A DNA stretch of 64,000 bases, from NCBI GenBank assembly GCA_001986395.2, contig MQVO02000054.1:49625-113624 (forward strand), read 5' to 3'. The notes under the pieces were generated by a model, which was not told the DNA's origin, did no database searches, and saw only the letters and a list, made by a program, of their open reading frames with translations. Source of the stretch: Irpex lacteus. Taxonomy: Eukaryota; Basidiomycota; Agaricomycetes; Polyporales; Irpicaceae. Each line of letters opens with the position of its first letter. The stretch's first letter is position 1. This document shows, in pieces, positions 52,834 through 63,118 of this stretch. The translations under genes were made by a program, and so were the position numbers.

Positions 52834-55064
52834 GTCGAGTTAGTTGTGCGTTAGGGTGGGGATATCGTGCATGGAAGGAAAGGACGGATTAAGAATTATA
52901 GTGTGTATGTGGTTCAATTTGGGAAAATAGAGATGCTTTATGGAAGTTCGGTGACTATCATCGTACTATCGGGTGTGAGCCGTCCTTCGATTTCTCGTCG
53001 CTCGACTCGTGTAAGTATATCGCGGGATGTAAGTTTCTTCCGTAGACCATGACACTTGAGCACCTCGATGGCTGGTGTCGTGGCTTCTGTATGCGAGTTT
53101 GCGCATAGTTCGGCCATCTTTCAAACCACTGACTGTAGCGACGGGCCTTCCCTGAACTCGTGAGCCCAGCTCGAACGGCGGCGTAAGAGTTGGCGGCAAT
53201 TCCGTCAAAGCGCTTGCGAGCACGATCCAGCAATCCACCACCACTGGAATATTCAATCGCCTGCACGCTTCCTGGCCACACCCATCACCAACTCCTCGGG
53301 CTTGACGGTCTTCTTGAGTCGTGTCTTGTCAGTCCGCAAAACTTGAAATGACAGAAACGGTATGTAATGCTCAAACCGTAGACGACGACCTCGTTCTAAC
53401 CTCGCTTTACTCAGTGGCTACCGCTCAACACGGGGTCATGAGCTAGATTGTCTATGCTCTGAGCCAGACTTACTGGCTGCATACCACGCAGCTTACCGTC
53501 TTACCACTACCACGGCCACAACACGACACAACCACTTCGTCTCTCGTTCACTGTAACGATCACTATGGCCAACAAGACGATTTGCCCCGAATTTGAGACC
53601 ACCTGCGACGACGACAACCCTCTTCCCTCCGTTCACCTCCCCTCATTCGCTTGCCTCTTTGTACGATAACTGGCCATTTCTCGTTCGACGCCGTACCCTC
53701 AACGCCCGACGACCTGGTCTAGATCCCTCGATGTAACTCCAGCCTCGATGGACTTGGATGCGACGGAGGAGACGGAACACGCGAACGATATGTAATCTGC
53801 AGTCAAAGGTACGTGCGCCCCCGGTATCTCGTATCTCTATCCGCTAACGCGACTACTCCTGTTTAGAGCGTTGGAACGACCGTGGAGGCATTCTCACCAT
53901 GCGTTACGAGGAAGATATTCACCTTATCCATTACTGTTGTATTGCTGGCTCCAGACTGTTCTATCCACGACGATCACTTCCCTCTCATACAATGTTCTTG
54001 TCCCTTCGAAGGCAAACAGCAGCAACACGGCACGGCACGACACGACACACCTTCGCAACCATTCGCAACCGCCTCGACCTCGACGATTACTCACCAACTT
54101 GCTCGACGTCGCTTCACCGCCACAATCTCGGGACTGCCTCAACCCTCCCTGCTCCGTCCTCTCTTAAAGTCATCTCCAACCTCTTAGAGTCTGTAATCAA
54201 AAGCTTCGTCGAGGAGCGTGCGGGAATCGGGTCGCACAGAGGACAGCGAAGGATAGGTCCTCGTCGAAGCCAAGTACGTACCTTCTTTCCGTTTACTTCG
54301 TTTTATTCTTTTCCATCGCTCTACCGTTTTGCTCTCTCCGTGCCCCACTCTCCTGCTCTCTCCGTTTCCCATTCCGCTGTTTACTACCATTTCCATCGTC
54401 TCCGTTTCGTCTCCGCAGTCCTTCATCCACTCATTCTGTCACATGCGTTGTACGTCCTCGTATCGACCCTCACAGCGTCGCATCCTGGCACGGTCGTGTT
54501 CGGTGGCACCCTGGTGTTATCCTATGCCGTCCCATGCATTCATCTCGCCCTTGCCTTGTCGCCCTCTCGCACGTCCTCTTACCGCCTTTCTCTCCCCGTC
54601 TTTCGTCCCCTTCTGTCCTCGGTCCCTTCTCGCTCTCTCCTTTTGCGCCCTTCCACGACACAACAACTGACACGTCTCCCCACTCTTCTCCAATAGAGCC
54701 CCCTTCATCCACCCTCGTTACGCCAGCATACTCAATGCACAATGTCTCCATGTTCGCCTCCGACGTCTATCCCCTAACCCTAGTAACTAGCCGTCAAAAT
54801 GTCGCTGCGCTGGCGCGTGCTCCATCCGAAGCCCGGTACGTGCGTCGTCGCCCGAATATATACGGCAGGCACGTACTTACGTTGGAGGCGCGACGCGCGA
54901 TGAGTTGACAGAGCATGGCCATCTTACGAGGCATACGCTCGGAGTGTTAATGGTGCGTCGCTGCATAGATAATATCATGTATGCTCGCTACGGCTGACAC
55001 GCGCCATTAGTTCACGCATCTCACACTTCTTTCTCGACGTTGCACGAGACGAGGGACGAGGGTG
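52834..55064. other. Gene-poor region with unsupported open frames
   Basis: On the minus strand, 52958-53310 contains short protein-like pieces (LRTDKTRLKKTVKPEELVMG; KRFDGIAANSYAAVRAGLTS) in different frames, possibly an old gene relic. On the plus strand, 53560-54700 has intron-like GT..AG pairs (e.g. 53810 GTACGT to TGTTTAG near 53866) and a 265-codon pyrimidine-rich frame at 53899-54696 without recognisable domains. It could be an untranslated transcript. Nothing here can be called firmly. Confidence 0.4.
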
Positions 55065-55334
55065 GCCGGCTTAGCCGGCGATGTGCAACTCGCGAGTAGG
55101 CGCGAACGTCTAAGCTCGCTCGCTCGCCCAGTGGTCGCGCTGCCGGAAATTCCGCCACTCTTGTGCACAACTGCTCGAGCCACGAGATGGCCGGCTTAGC
55201 CGGCTATACTGCACCCTGCAGTCAATCTCTCGAGTGCGCCGGGCGCTTGGTTACCCTCAGACGTCTCGAGCAGGGCTAAGTCGGGATTTTTGTCTGCTCA
55301 AGTGCATCTGCTCGAAATTGTCGGCTTAGCCGGT
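55065..55334. repeat. Three spaced copies of a GCCGGCTTAGCCGGC palindrome
   Basis: Near-perfect inverted repeats (arms GCCGGC, centre TTA) stand at 55065-55079 and 55190-55204. A variant, GTCGGCTTAGCCGGT, is at 55320-55334. Spacing is 125 and 130 bp. Short flanking words such as CACGAGA and CTCGA are shared, so these may be diverged copies of one repeat. Confidence 0.7.
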
Positions 55335-55474
55335 CGTGGTGTACTTGTGTGGTGATGTCTTTAGTGTCGGGACTCTGGTGCATGGCAACACTTAGATGGA
55401 AATTCTGACGGTTTGTGATGCAAAGATATTAAGTTGTATTGATGAAAATGTAAATTATTGCAAGCTCTGATCCA

Positions 55475-55855
55475 CTATCTCCACTGTTGTTAACCAAAAC
55501 TATTCCACCTAGTGCGTGAACCTAGATCTACTATAAACTTCAGTTACTGAACGTTGTGTAGGATGATAGTTGAAGCATTTACCTCATTCTGATTATTGGC
55601 TGTGCTGTCTGTCATCTCTACGTCTTCAGGCTCTGGTTCAGCCATTACAACATCTTTAATTGAGTCGTCCACAGTAAATTGTAACTCAGTCTGGCCACCT
55701 GTGATTTTTACATTGACGACAACATTGATGTTGCCATGTTTAATCTTAAGACAAACTGGAGCAGGTTCGTCAAGCTTCAGATAAAATGATATGAGTGGTG
55801 TGCTTTTGTTGTTCTGTCAAAAACTCACGGGTACATTGACATTAACTTCTGTCAT
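55475..55855 (-). CDS. Small acidic protein in an A+T-rich island, 75 aa
   Basis: Hand-built three-exon gene: 55855-55829 (27 nt), 55774-55583 (192 nt), 55483-55475 (9 nt). Introns are GTGAGT..TGAAG and GTAAAT..AACAG. It starts MTEVNVNVP, continues LDEPAPVCLKIKHGNINVVV and a hydrophilic middle (TGGQTELQFTVDDSIKDVV), and ends in an acidic stretch (AEPEPEDVEMTDSTANNQNE) plus Trp-Arg. If the last intron is not removed, translation ends 14 codons after Glu instead. A TATA box stands at 56099-56107, and the likely 5' leader may contain one more intron. Base composition is clearly more A+T-rich than the neighbours, which suggests different origin. No family is recognised. The alternation of Val/Asn in the first 40 residues could form a small beta-rich domain. 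Confidence 0.55.
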
Positions 55856-57017
55856 ATTCACTTGCTCAGATATAGTCACAGATAGGAACTTTGCTTAGAG
55901 ATAGTGATGTGAGCAGAGAGACTTCAAAATAAATAGCAACTAACCTTGTTTGATGACTGATGTGAAATAAGAACTTCAGAGTAAATGATAGGTGAAAGAT
56001 GATGCAAGACTGTGAATGACTAGGGAGACTTGTGTGGTGTGCTAGCTCAGTCACAACTTGGGGATGAAGATGAGAGATAAGAGCATGCTCAGTGAGAGTT
56101 TATATAGATTTCAGGAATTGTGCACAGACCACTTGAGTTAGGGCAGGGTCAGTCAAAATAAATTTAAATAGTGGTGCCACAAATAATGATGCCACATTCT
56201 GTTTATTATTTGTGAGCTGGCACTGTTTTCAACAGAATGATTATGTAATATTCAAAATGTCCAGATGTCATCTAACCACATTTCTTATCTGAACTGTACA
56301 ACAGATAAGATAAACCATGTAGATAAGATTGCATGCTATAGAAGAGTACATAGGATTCAGTTGGGCTTGGGGTTCAGGTGGCCTTGGGCTTGTAATTAGC
56401 GCCCAAACACACGTGCCGACCGGGGTTCCTATAACGTTCTACACAGTTGTTGGGAATGTGAGTGTGAATCAACAACGCAAAATCAAACAACACCTATTAC
56501 GATTCCTGAGTGAAACGAAAGAGAATCGTCTCAATCCGACTTGCCGCATTTACGGCGCTTGTCCGTGACGCGTTTTGTTGGCAAACCGTGGGAAAGTTTC
56601 TCCTCTTATATTATACGTATGTCTGTACGTCTTCTTGTAGTAGTGTCTTAGGTTGTTTTGTTTGTTTAATCGTTAGGTTAGGGGGGAGCGAACACCGAGC
56701 GAAGCGAGGTGTGAGCGAGCTAGAGTCAGAGGCGGCAGCGAAGACACTTGGCTATTGTAGACAAGTGCGCTTTCGTCGATTGACTCATCAGCGCTGCTAG
56801 TGCCTGGTATATATACCCGGACGTGGAGCATGACAAAGCATGACAAACCACGATTACTGTGCTTACCAACACAGCTAATAATAGATTAGAAGCCGCCAAG
56901 GCGGCAACTCCGGCCATCACGCAATACTATTGGACGATATCTATAGACAAACTTCTAGATCAAGTCTGGGCCTTCGGGAGAAGAAGTACGCGTCATAGAT
57001 GACATCATCGATGACGC
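55856..57017. other. A+T-rich promoter region and spacer before the array
   Basis: Up to about 56330 the DNA is A+T-rich and holds the 5' leader and promoter of the small acidic protein. From about 56400 composition returns to normal. A hairpin-like stretch (ACACCGAGCGAAGCGAGGTGT) lies at about 56691-56711. No further gene is supported. Confidence 0.45.
56099..56107 (-). promoter_or_regulatory. TATA box of the small acidic protein gene
   Basis: CTATATAAA on the minus strand, about 245 nt before the ATG at 55855, in a pyrimidine-rich leader context. Confidence 0.5.
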
Positions 57018-57035
57018 ACTAGTCACGTGACTAGT
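57018..57035. repeat. 18-bp perfect palindrome at the array border
   Basis: ACTAGTCACGTGACTAGT reads the same on both strands. It ends 22 bp before the first unit of the tandem array, and a TCATCGATGA palindrome lies just to its left. Confidence 0.85.
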
Positions 57036-57097
57036 CCAGACCATCCAAACCACCCTAGGTTATGAGAGTGCGTAGGCAGAAATCCTAGGAAATTCTG

Positions 57098-57493
57098 GTG
57101 CGCCGGACAAAGCAGCCTGCTCTACATCAGGTGCGCCGGACAAAGCAGCCTGCCCCACAGGAGGTGTGCCGGACAAGCCGGCCTGCCCCACAGGAGGTGT
57201 GCCGGACAAGCCGGCCTGCCCCACAGGAGGTGTGCCGGACAAGCCGGCCTGCCCCACAGGAGGTGTGCCGGACAAGCCGGCCTGCCCCACAGGAGGTGTG
57301 CCGGACAAGCCGGCCTGCCCCACAGGAGGTGTGCCGGACAAGCCGGCCTGCCCCACAGGAGGTGCGCCGGACATGCCGGCCTGCCCCACAGGAGACACGC
57401 CGGACAAGCCAGCCTGCTCTACATCAGGTGCGCCGGACAGGCCGGCCTGCCCCACAGGAGACACGCCGGACAAGCCAGCCTGCCTCACACAAG
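57098..57493. repeat. 33-bp minisatellite, 12 units (array unit 1)
   Basis: The core unit starts GTGTGCCGGACAAGCCGGCC and is 33 bp long. Six near-identical copies are flanked by six variants (GTGCGCC or ACACGCC starts; TCTACATCAG ends). Because 33 is divisible by three and the unit lacks stops, it is open in several frames on both strands (e.g. PDKPACPTGGV, RTSRPAPQEVC; reverse SGTPPVGQAGL). Equivalent blocks start at about 58740, 60399, 62041 and 63716. Confidence 0.95.
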
Positions 57494-57529
57494 TGCTAAT
57501 ATATTGTTCACCATTTTGTTATAGGACTT

Positions 57530-57900
57530 GTACTGTCCATTCATTCTTGTGTATAGGACACGTAGTGTCCGTTCATTCTTGTCTATAGTGTCTGTTCACT
57601 CTTGTCTATAGTGTCCGTTCATTCTTGCGTATAAGTGTCTGTTCATTCTTGTGTATAGGACACGTAGTGTCTGTTCATTCTTGCGTATAGGACACGCAGT
57701 GTCCGTTCATTCTTGTCTATAGTGTCCGTTCATTCTTGTCTATAGGACACGCAGTGTCCGTTCATTCTTGTCTATAGTGTCCGTTCATTCTTGTCTATAG
57801 GACACGCAGTGTCCGTTCATTCATGTCTATAGTGTCCGTTCACTGTTGTATATAGTGTCTGTTCATTCTTGTCTATAGGACATACAATGTTAGCTCACTC
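57530..57900. repeat. Palindrome-rich short-repeat block
   Basis: Irregular repeats of TGTCCGTTCATTCTTGTCTA type, interspersed with GGACACGTAGTGTCC or GGACACGCAGTGTCC (e.g. 57556-57570, 57690-57704). The inverted GGACAC/GTGTCC arms could pair or bind a dimeric protein. The block recurs in each array unit. Confidence 0.85.
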
Positions 57901-57929
57901 GTATGAATGGTTTTGCATGTCATTCTTGT

Positions 57930-58142
57930 CTATAGAACATGCAATGTCAGCTCACTCATACGAACACTTTTGCAGCAGTCCACACATTTGTTGTATCCAA
58001 TCACGGAGGTATTGATGATTTGAACGGATTGCAGTCTGAGTAGGAGTGTCAGCATGCAGCTCATTTGAGCCTTCGATAGAAAGGTGAATAAATAGTATTT
58101 GCCAATGCATTGTGAGTCCAAAGACACATAACGTCTGTTCAC
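57930..58142 (-). pseudogene. F-box gene fragment inside array unit 1
   Basis: The minus strand encodes YLFTFLSKAQMSCMLTLLLR, LQSVQIINTSVIGYNKCVDC. The F-box gene at 42785-44397 has HLFTFLSKA, about 20 residues, then SCMLTLLPKLRSVQIINTSV and IGYDKCVD. About 61 bp and about 16 bp are missing relative to the gene. No F-box is included, so the fragment is not functional as such. Confidence 0.85.
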
Positions 58143-58240
58143 TCTTGTCTATGGAGTTCGTAGCATCCTATCGTTCTTGTACAATAGGACACGCAGTGTC
58201 CTTCTCAATTTCGCGGTGATGGCCTTCATGTGCTGTCATT

Positions 58241-58459
58241 CACAAGTCACAACATTAGCTTACATCTGGTCAGTGAAGTTAGTATTTCATGTGACTCGTT
58301 TGCTGACATTCTTCACAAGTCACAACATTAGCTTACATCTGGTCAGTGAAGTTAGTATTTCATGTGACTCGTTTGCTGACATTCTTCACAAGTCACAACA
58401 TTAGCTTACATCTGGTCAGTGAAGTTAGTATTTCATGTGACTCGTTTGCTGACATTCAG
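58241..58459. repeat. Three direct 73-bp repeats (array unit 1)
   Basis: Copies begin CACAAGTCACAACATTAGCT at 58241, 58314 and 58387, with nearly no differences. The same triplet occurs in the other units. Confidence 0.9.
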
Positions 58460-58472
58460 AATGGCAATACTT

Positions 58473-58495
58473 GACAGGCAATGCAAATGCCTGTC
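58473..58495. repeat. Hairpin-forming inverted repeat (array unit 1)
   Basis: GACAGGCA, a 7-nt loop, then TGCCTGTC: an 8-bp perfect stem, repeated in each unit. Confidence 0.8.
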
Positions 58496-59588
58496 GCAGT
58501 GGGCGAGATACGTCGTGCGAATCTCATGTTTCGTACCCACTCTATCTGACAATTGCTCTTTGTTATCTCGCATCGCGCCCACTTACTATCATTTCTTCAA
58601 AAAAGCGACCAACCACAAGCATCACAAGCTTTCTCTACATACCACACAAACCACACCAGGCCCAACACTGAAGGACTGGACAGGACTGGACAGAGGACTG
58701 GTTATGAGAGTGCGTAGGCAGAAATCCTAGGAAATTCTGGTGCGCCGGACAAAGCAGCCTGCTCTACATCAGGTGCGCCGGACAAAGCAGCCTGCCCCAC
58801 AGGAGGTGTGCCGGACAAGCCGGCCTGCCCCACAGGAGGTGTGCCGGACAAGCCGGCCTGCCCCACAGGAGGTGTGCCGGACAAGCCGGCCTGCCCCACA
58901 GGAGGTGTGCCGGACAAGCCGGCCTGCCCCACAGGAGGTGTGCCGGACAAGCCGGTGTGCCGGACAAGCCGGCCTGCCCCACAGGAGGTGTGCCGGACAA
59001 GCCGGCCTGCCCCACAGGAGGTGCGCCGGACATGCCGGCCTGCCCCACAGGAGACACGCCGGACAAGCCAGCCTGCTCTACATCAGGTGCGCCGGACAGG
59101 CCGGCCTGCCCCACAGGAGACACGCCGGACAAGCCAGCCTGCCTCACACAAGTGCTAATATATTGTTCACCATTTTGTTATAGGACTTGTACTGTCCATT
59201 CATTCTTGTGTATAGGACACGTAGTGTCCGTTCATTCTTGTCTATAGTGTCTGTTCACTCTTGTCTATAGTGTCCGTTCATTCTTGCGTATAAGTGTCTG
59301 TTCATTCTTGTGTATAGGACACGTAGTGTCTGTTCATTCTTGCGTATAGGACACGCAGTGTCCGTTCATTCTTGTCTATAGTGTCCGTTCATTCTTGTCT
59401 ATAGGACACGCAGTGTCCGTTCATTCTTGTCTATAGTGTCCGTTCATTCTTGTCTATAGGACACGCAGTGTCCGTTCATTCATGTCTATAGTGTCCGTTC
59501 ACTGTTGTATATAGTGTCTGTTCATTCTTGTCTATAGGACATACAATGTTAGCTCACTCGTATGAATGGTTTTGCATGTCATTCTTGT

Positions 59589-59801
59589 CTATAGAACATG
59601 CAATGTCAGCTCACTCATACGAACACTTTTGCAGCAGTCCACACATTTGTTGTATCCAATCACGGAGGTATTGATGATTTGAACGGATTGCAGTCTGAGT
59701 AGGAGTGTCAGCATGCAGCTCATTTGAGCCTTCGATAGAAAGGTGAATAAATAGTATTTGCCAATGCATTGTGAGTCCAAAGACACATAACGTCTGTTCA
59801 C
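59589..59801 (-). pseudogene. F-box gene fragment inside array unit 2
   Basis: Same translated fragment as at 57930-58142, with no visible difference. Confidence 0.85.
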
Positions 59802-61230
59802 TCTTGTCTATGGAGTTCGTAGCATCCTATCGTTCTTGTACAATAGGACACGCAGTGTCCTTCTCAATTTCGCGGTGATGGCCTTCATGTGCTGTCATTC
59901 ACAAGTCACAACATTAGCTTACATCTGGTCAGTGAAGTTAGTATTTCATGTGACTCGTTTGCTGACATTCTTCACAAGTCACAACATTAGCTTACATCTG
60001 GTCAGTGAAGTTAGTATTTCATGTGACTCGTTTGCTGACATTCTTCACAAGTCACAACATTAGCTTACATCTGGTCAGTGAAGTTAGTATTTCATGTGAC
60101 TCGTTTGCTGACATTCAGAATGGCAATACTTGACAGGCAATGCAAATGCCTGTCGCAGTGGGCGAGATACGTCGTGCGAATCTCATGTTTCGTACCCACT
60201 CTATCTGACAATTGCTCTTTGTTATCTCGCATCGCGCCCACTTACTATCATTTCTTCAAAAAAGCGACCAACCACAAGCATCACAAGCTTTCTCTACATA
60301 CCACACAAACCACACCAGGCCCAACACTGAAGGACTGGACAGGACTGGACAGAGGACTGGTTATGAGAGTGCGTAGGCAGAAATCCTAGGAAATTCTGGT
60401 GCGCCGGACAAAGCAGCCTGCTCTACATCAGGTGCGCCGGACAAAGCAGCCTGCCCCACAGGAGGTGTGCCGGACAAGCCGGCCTGCCCCACAGGAGGTG
60501 TGCCGGACAAGCCGGCCTGCCCCACAGGAGGTGTGCCGGACAAGCCGGCCTGCCCCACAGGAGGTGTGCCGGACAAGCCGGCCTGCCCCACAGGAGGTGT
60601 GCCGGACAAGCCGGCCTGCCCCACAGGAGGTGTGCCGGACAAGCCGGCCTGCCCCACAGGAGGTGCGCCGGACATGCCGGCCTGCCCCACAGGAGACACG
60701 CCGGACAAGCCAGCCTGCTCTACATCAGGTGCGCCGGACAGGCCGGCCTGCCCCACAGGAGACACGCCGGACAAGCCAGCCTGCCTCACACAAGTGCTAA
60801 TATATTGTTCACCATTTTGTTATAGGACTTGTACTGTCCATTCATTCTTGTGTATAGGACACGTAGTGTCCGTTCATTCTTGTCTATAGTGTCTGTTCAC
60901 TCTTGTCTATAGTGTCCGTTCATTCTTGCGTATAAGTGTCTGTTCATTCTTGTGTATAGGACACGTAGTGTCTGTTCATTCTTGCGTATAGGACACGCAG
61001 TGTCCGTTCATTCTTGTCTATAGTGTCCGTTCATTCTTGTCTATAGGACACGCAGTGTCCGTTCATTCTTGTCTATAGTGTCCGTTCATTCTTGTCTATA
61101 GGACACGCAGTGTCCGTTCATTCATGTCTATAGTGTCCGTTCACTGTTGTATATAGTGTCTGTTCATTCTTGTCTATAGGACATACAATGTTAGCTCACT
61201 CGTATGAATGGTTTTGCATGTCATTCTTGT

Positions 61231-61443
61231 CTATAGAACATGCAATGTCAGCTCACTCATACGAACACTTTTGCAGCAGTCCACACATTTGTTGTATCCA
61301 ATCACGGAGGTATTGATGATTTGAACGGATTGCAGTCTGAGTAGGAGTGTCAGCATGCAGCTCATTTGAGCCTTCGATAGAAAGGTGAATAAATAGTATT
61401 TGCCAATGCATTGTGAGTCCAAAGACACATAACGTCTGTTCAC
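61231..61443 (-). pseudogene. F-box gene fragment inside array unit 3
   Basis: Same translated fragment as at 57930-58142, with no visible difference. Confidence 0.85.
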
Positions 61444-62905
61444 TCTTGTCTATGGAGTTCGTAGCATCCTATCGTTCTTGTACAATAGGACACGCAGTGT
61501 CCTTCTCAATTTCGCGGTGATGGCCTTCATGTGCTGTCATTCACAAGTCACAACATTAGCTTACATCTGGTCAGTGAAGTTAGTATTTCATGTGACTCGT
61601 TTGCTGACATTCTTCACAAGTCACAACATTAGCTTACATCTGGTCAGTGAAGTTAGTATTTCATGTGACTCGTTTGCTGACATTCTTCACAAGTCACAAC
61701 ATTAGCTTACATCTGGTCAGTGAAGTTAGTATTTCATGTGACTCGTTTGCTGACATTCAGAATGGCAATACTTGACAGGCAATGCAAATGCCTGTCGCAG
61801 TGGGCGAGATACGTCGTGCGAATCTCATGTTTCGTACCCACTCTATCTGACAATTGCTCTTTGTTATCTCGCATCGCGCCCACTTACTATCATTTCTTCA
61901 AAAAAGCGACCAACCACAAGCATCACAAGCTTTCTCTACATACCACACAAACCACACCAGGCCCAACACTGAAGGACTGGACAGGACTGGACAGAGGACT
62001 GGTTATGAGAGTGCGTAGGCAGAAATCCTAGGAAATTCTGGTGCGCCGGACAAAGCAGCCTGCTCTACATCAGGTGCGCCGGACAAAGCAGCCTGCCCCA
62101 CAGGAGGTGTGCCGGACAAGCCGGCCTGCCCCACAGGAGGTGTGCCGGACAAGCCGGCCTGCCCCACAGGAGGTGTGCCGGACAAGCCGGCCTGCCCCAC
62201 AGGAGGTGTGCCGGACAAGCCGGCCTGCCCCACAGGAGGTGTGCCGGACAAGCCGGCCTGCCCCACAGGAGGTGTGCCGGACAAGCCGGCCTGCCCCACA
62301 GGAGGTGTGCCGGACAAGCCGGCCTGCCCCACAGGAGGTGCGCCGGACATGCCGGCCTGCCCCACAGGAGACACGCCGGACAAGCCAGCCTGCTCTACAT
62401 CAGGTGCGCCGGACAGGCCGGCCTGCCCCACAGGAGACACGCCGGACAAGCCAGCCTGCCTCACACAAGTGCTAATATATTGTTCACCATTTTGTTATAG
62501 GACTTGTACTGTCCATTCATTCTTGTGTATAGGACACGTAGTGTCCGTTCATTCTTGTCTATAGTGTCTGTTCACTCTTGTCTATAGTGTCCGTTCATTC
62601 TTGCGTATAAGTGTCTGTTCATTCTTGTGTATAGGACACGTAGTGTCTGTTCATTCTTGCGTATAGGACACGCAGTGTCCGTTCATTCTTGTCTATAGTG
62701 TCCGTTCATTCTTGTCTATAGGACACGCAGTGTCCGTTCATTCTTGTCTATAGTGTCCGTTCATTCTTGTCTATAGGACACGCAGTGTCCGTTCATTCAT
62801 GTCTATAGTGTCCGTTCACTGTTGTATATAGTGTCTGTTCATTCTTGTCTATAGGACATACAATGTTAGCTCACTCGTATGAATGGTTTTGCATGTCATT
62901 CTTGT

Positions 62906-63118
62906 CTATAGAACATGCAATGTCAGCTCACTCATACGAACACTTTTGCAGCAGTCCACACATTTGTTGTATCCAATCACGGAGGTATTGATGATTTGAA
63001 CGGATTGCAGTCTGAGTAGGAGTGTCAGCATGCAGCTCATTTGAGCCTTCGATAGAAAGGTGAATAAATAGTATTTGCCAATGCATTGTGAGTCCAAAGA
63101 CACATAACGTCTGTTCAC
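62906..63118 (-). pseudogene. F-box gene fragment inside array unit 4
   Basis: Same translated fragment as at 57930-58142, with no visible difference. Confidence 0.85.

Noticed and set aside
53899..54696. 265-codon open frame
   Set aside because: The sequence is pyrimidine-rich and low in stops by composition. The translation is Ser/Phe/Leu-rich without domains.
57166..57588. Proline/cysteine-rich repeat proteins in the array (several frames and both strands)
   Set aside because: They are open because the 33-bp unit lacks stops in many frames. There is no conserved start context or splice structure, and overlapping frames are equally open.
58177..58404. 75-codon frame repeated in each array unit
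   Set aside because: It follows the 73-bp direct repeats and the satellite period. There is no sign of coding selection.
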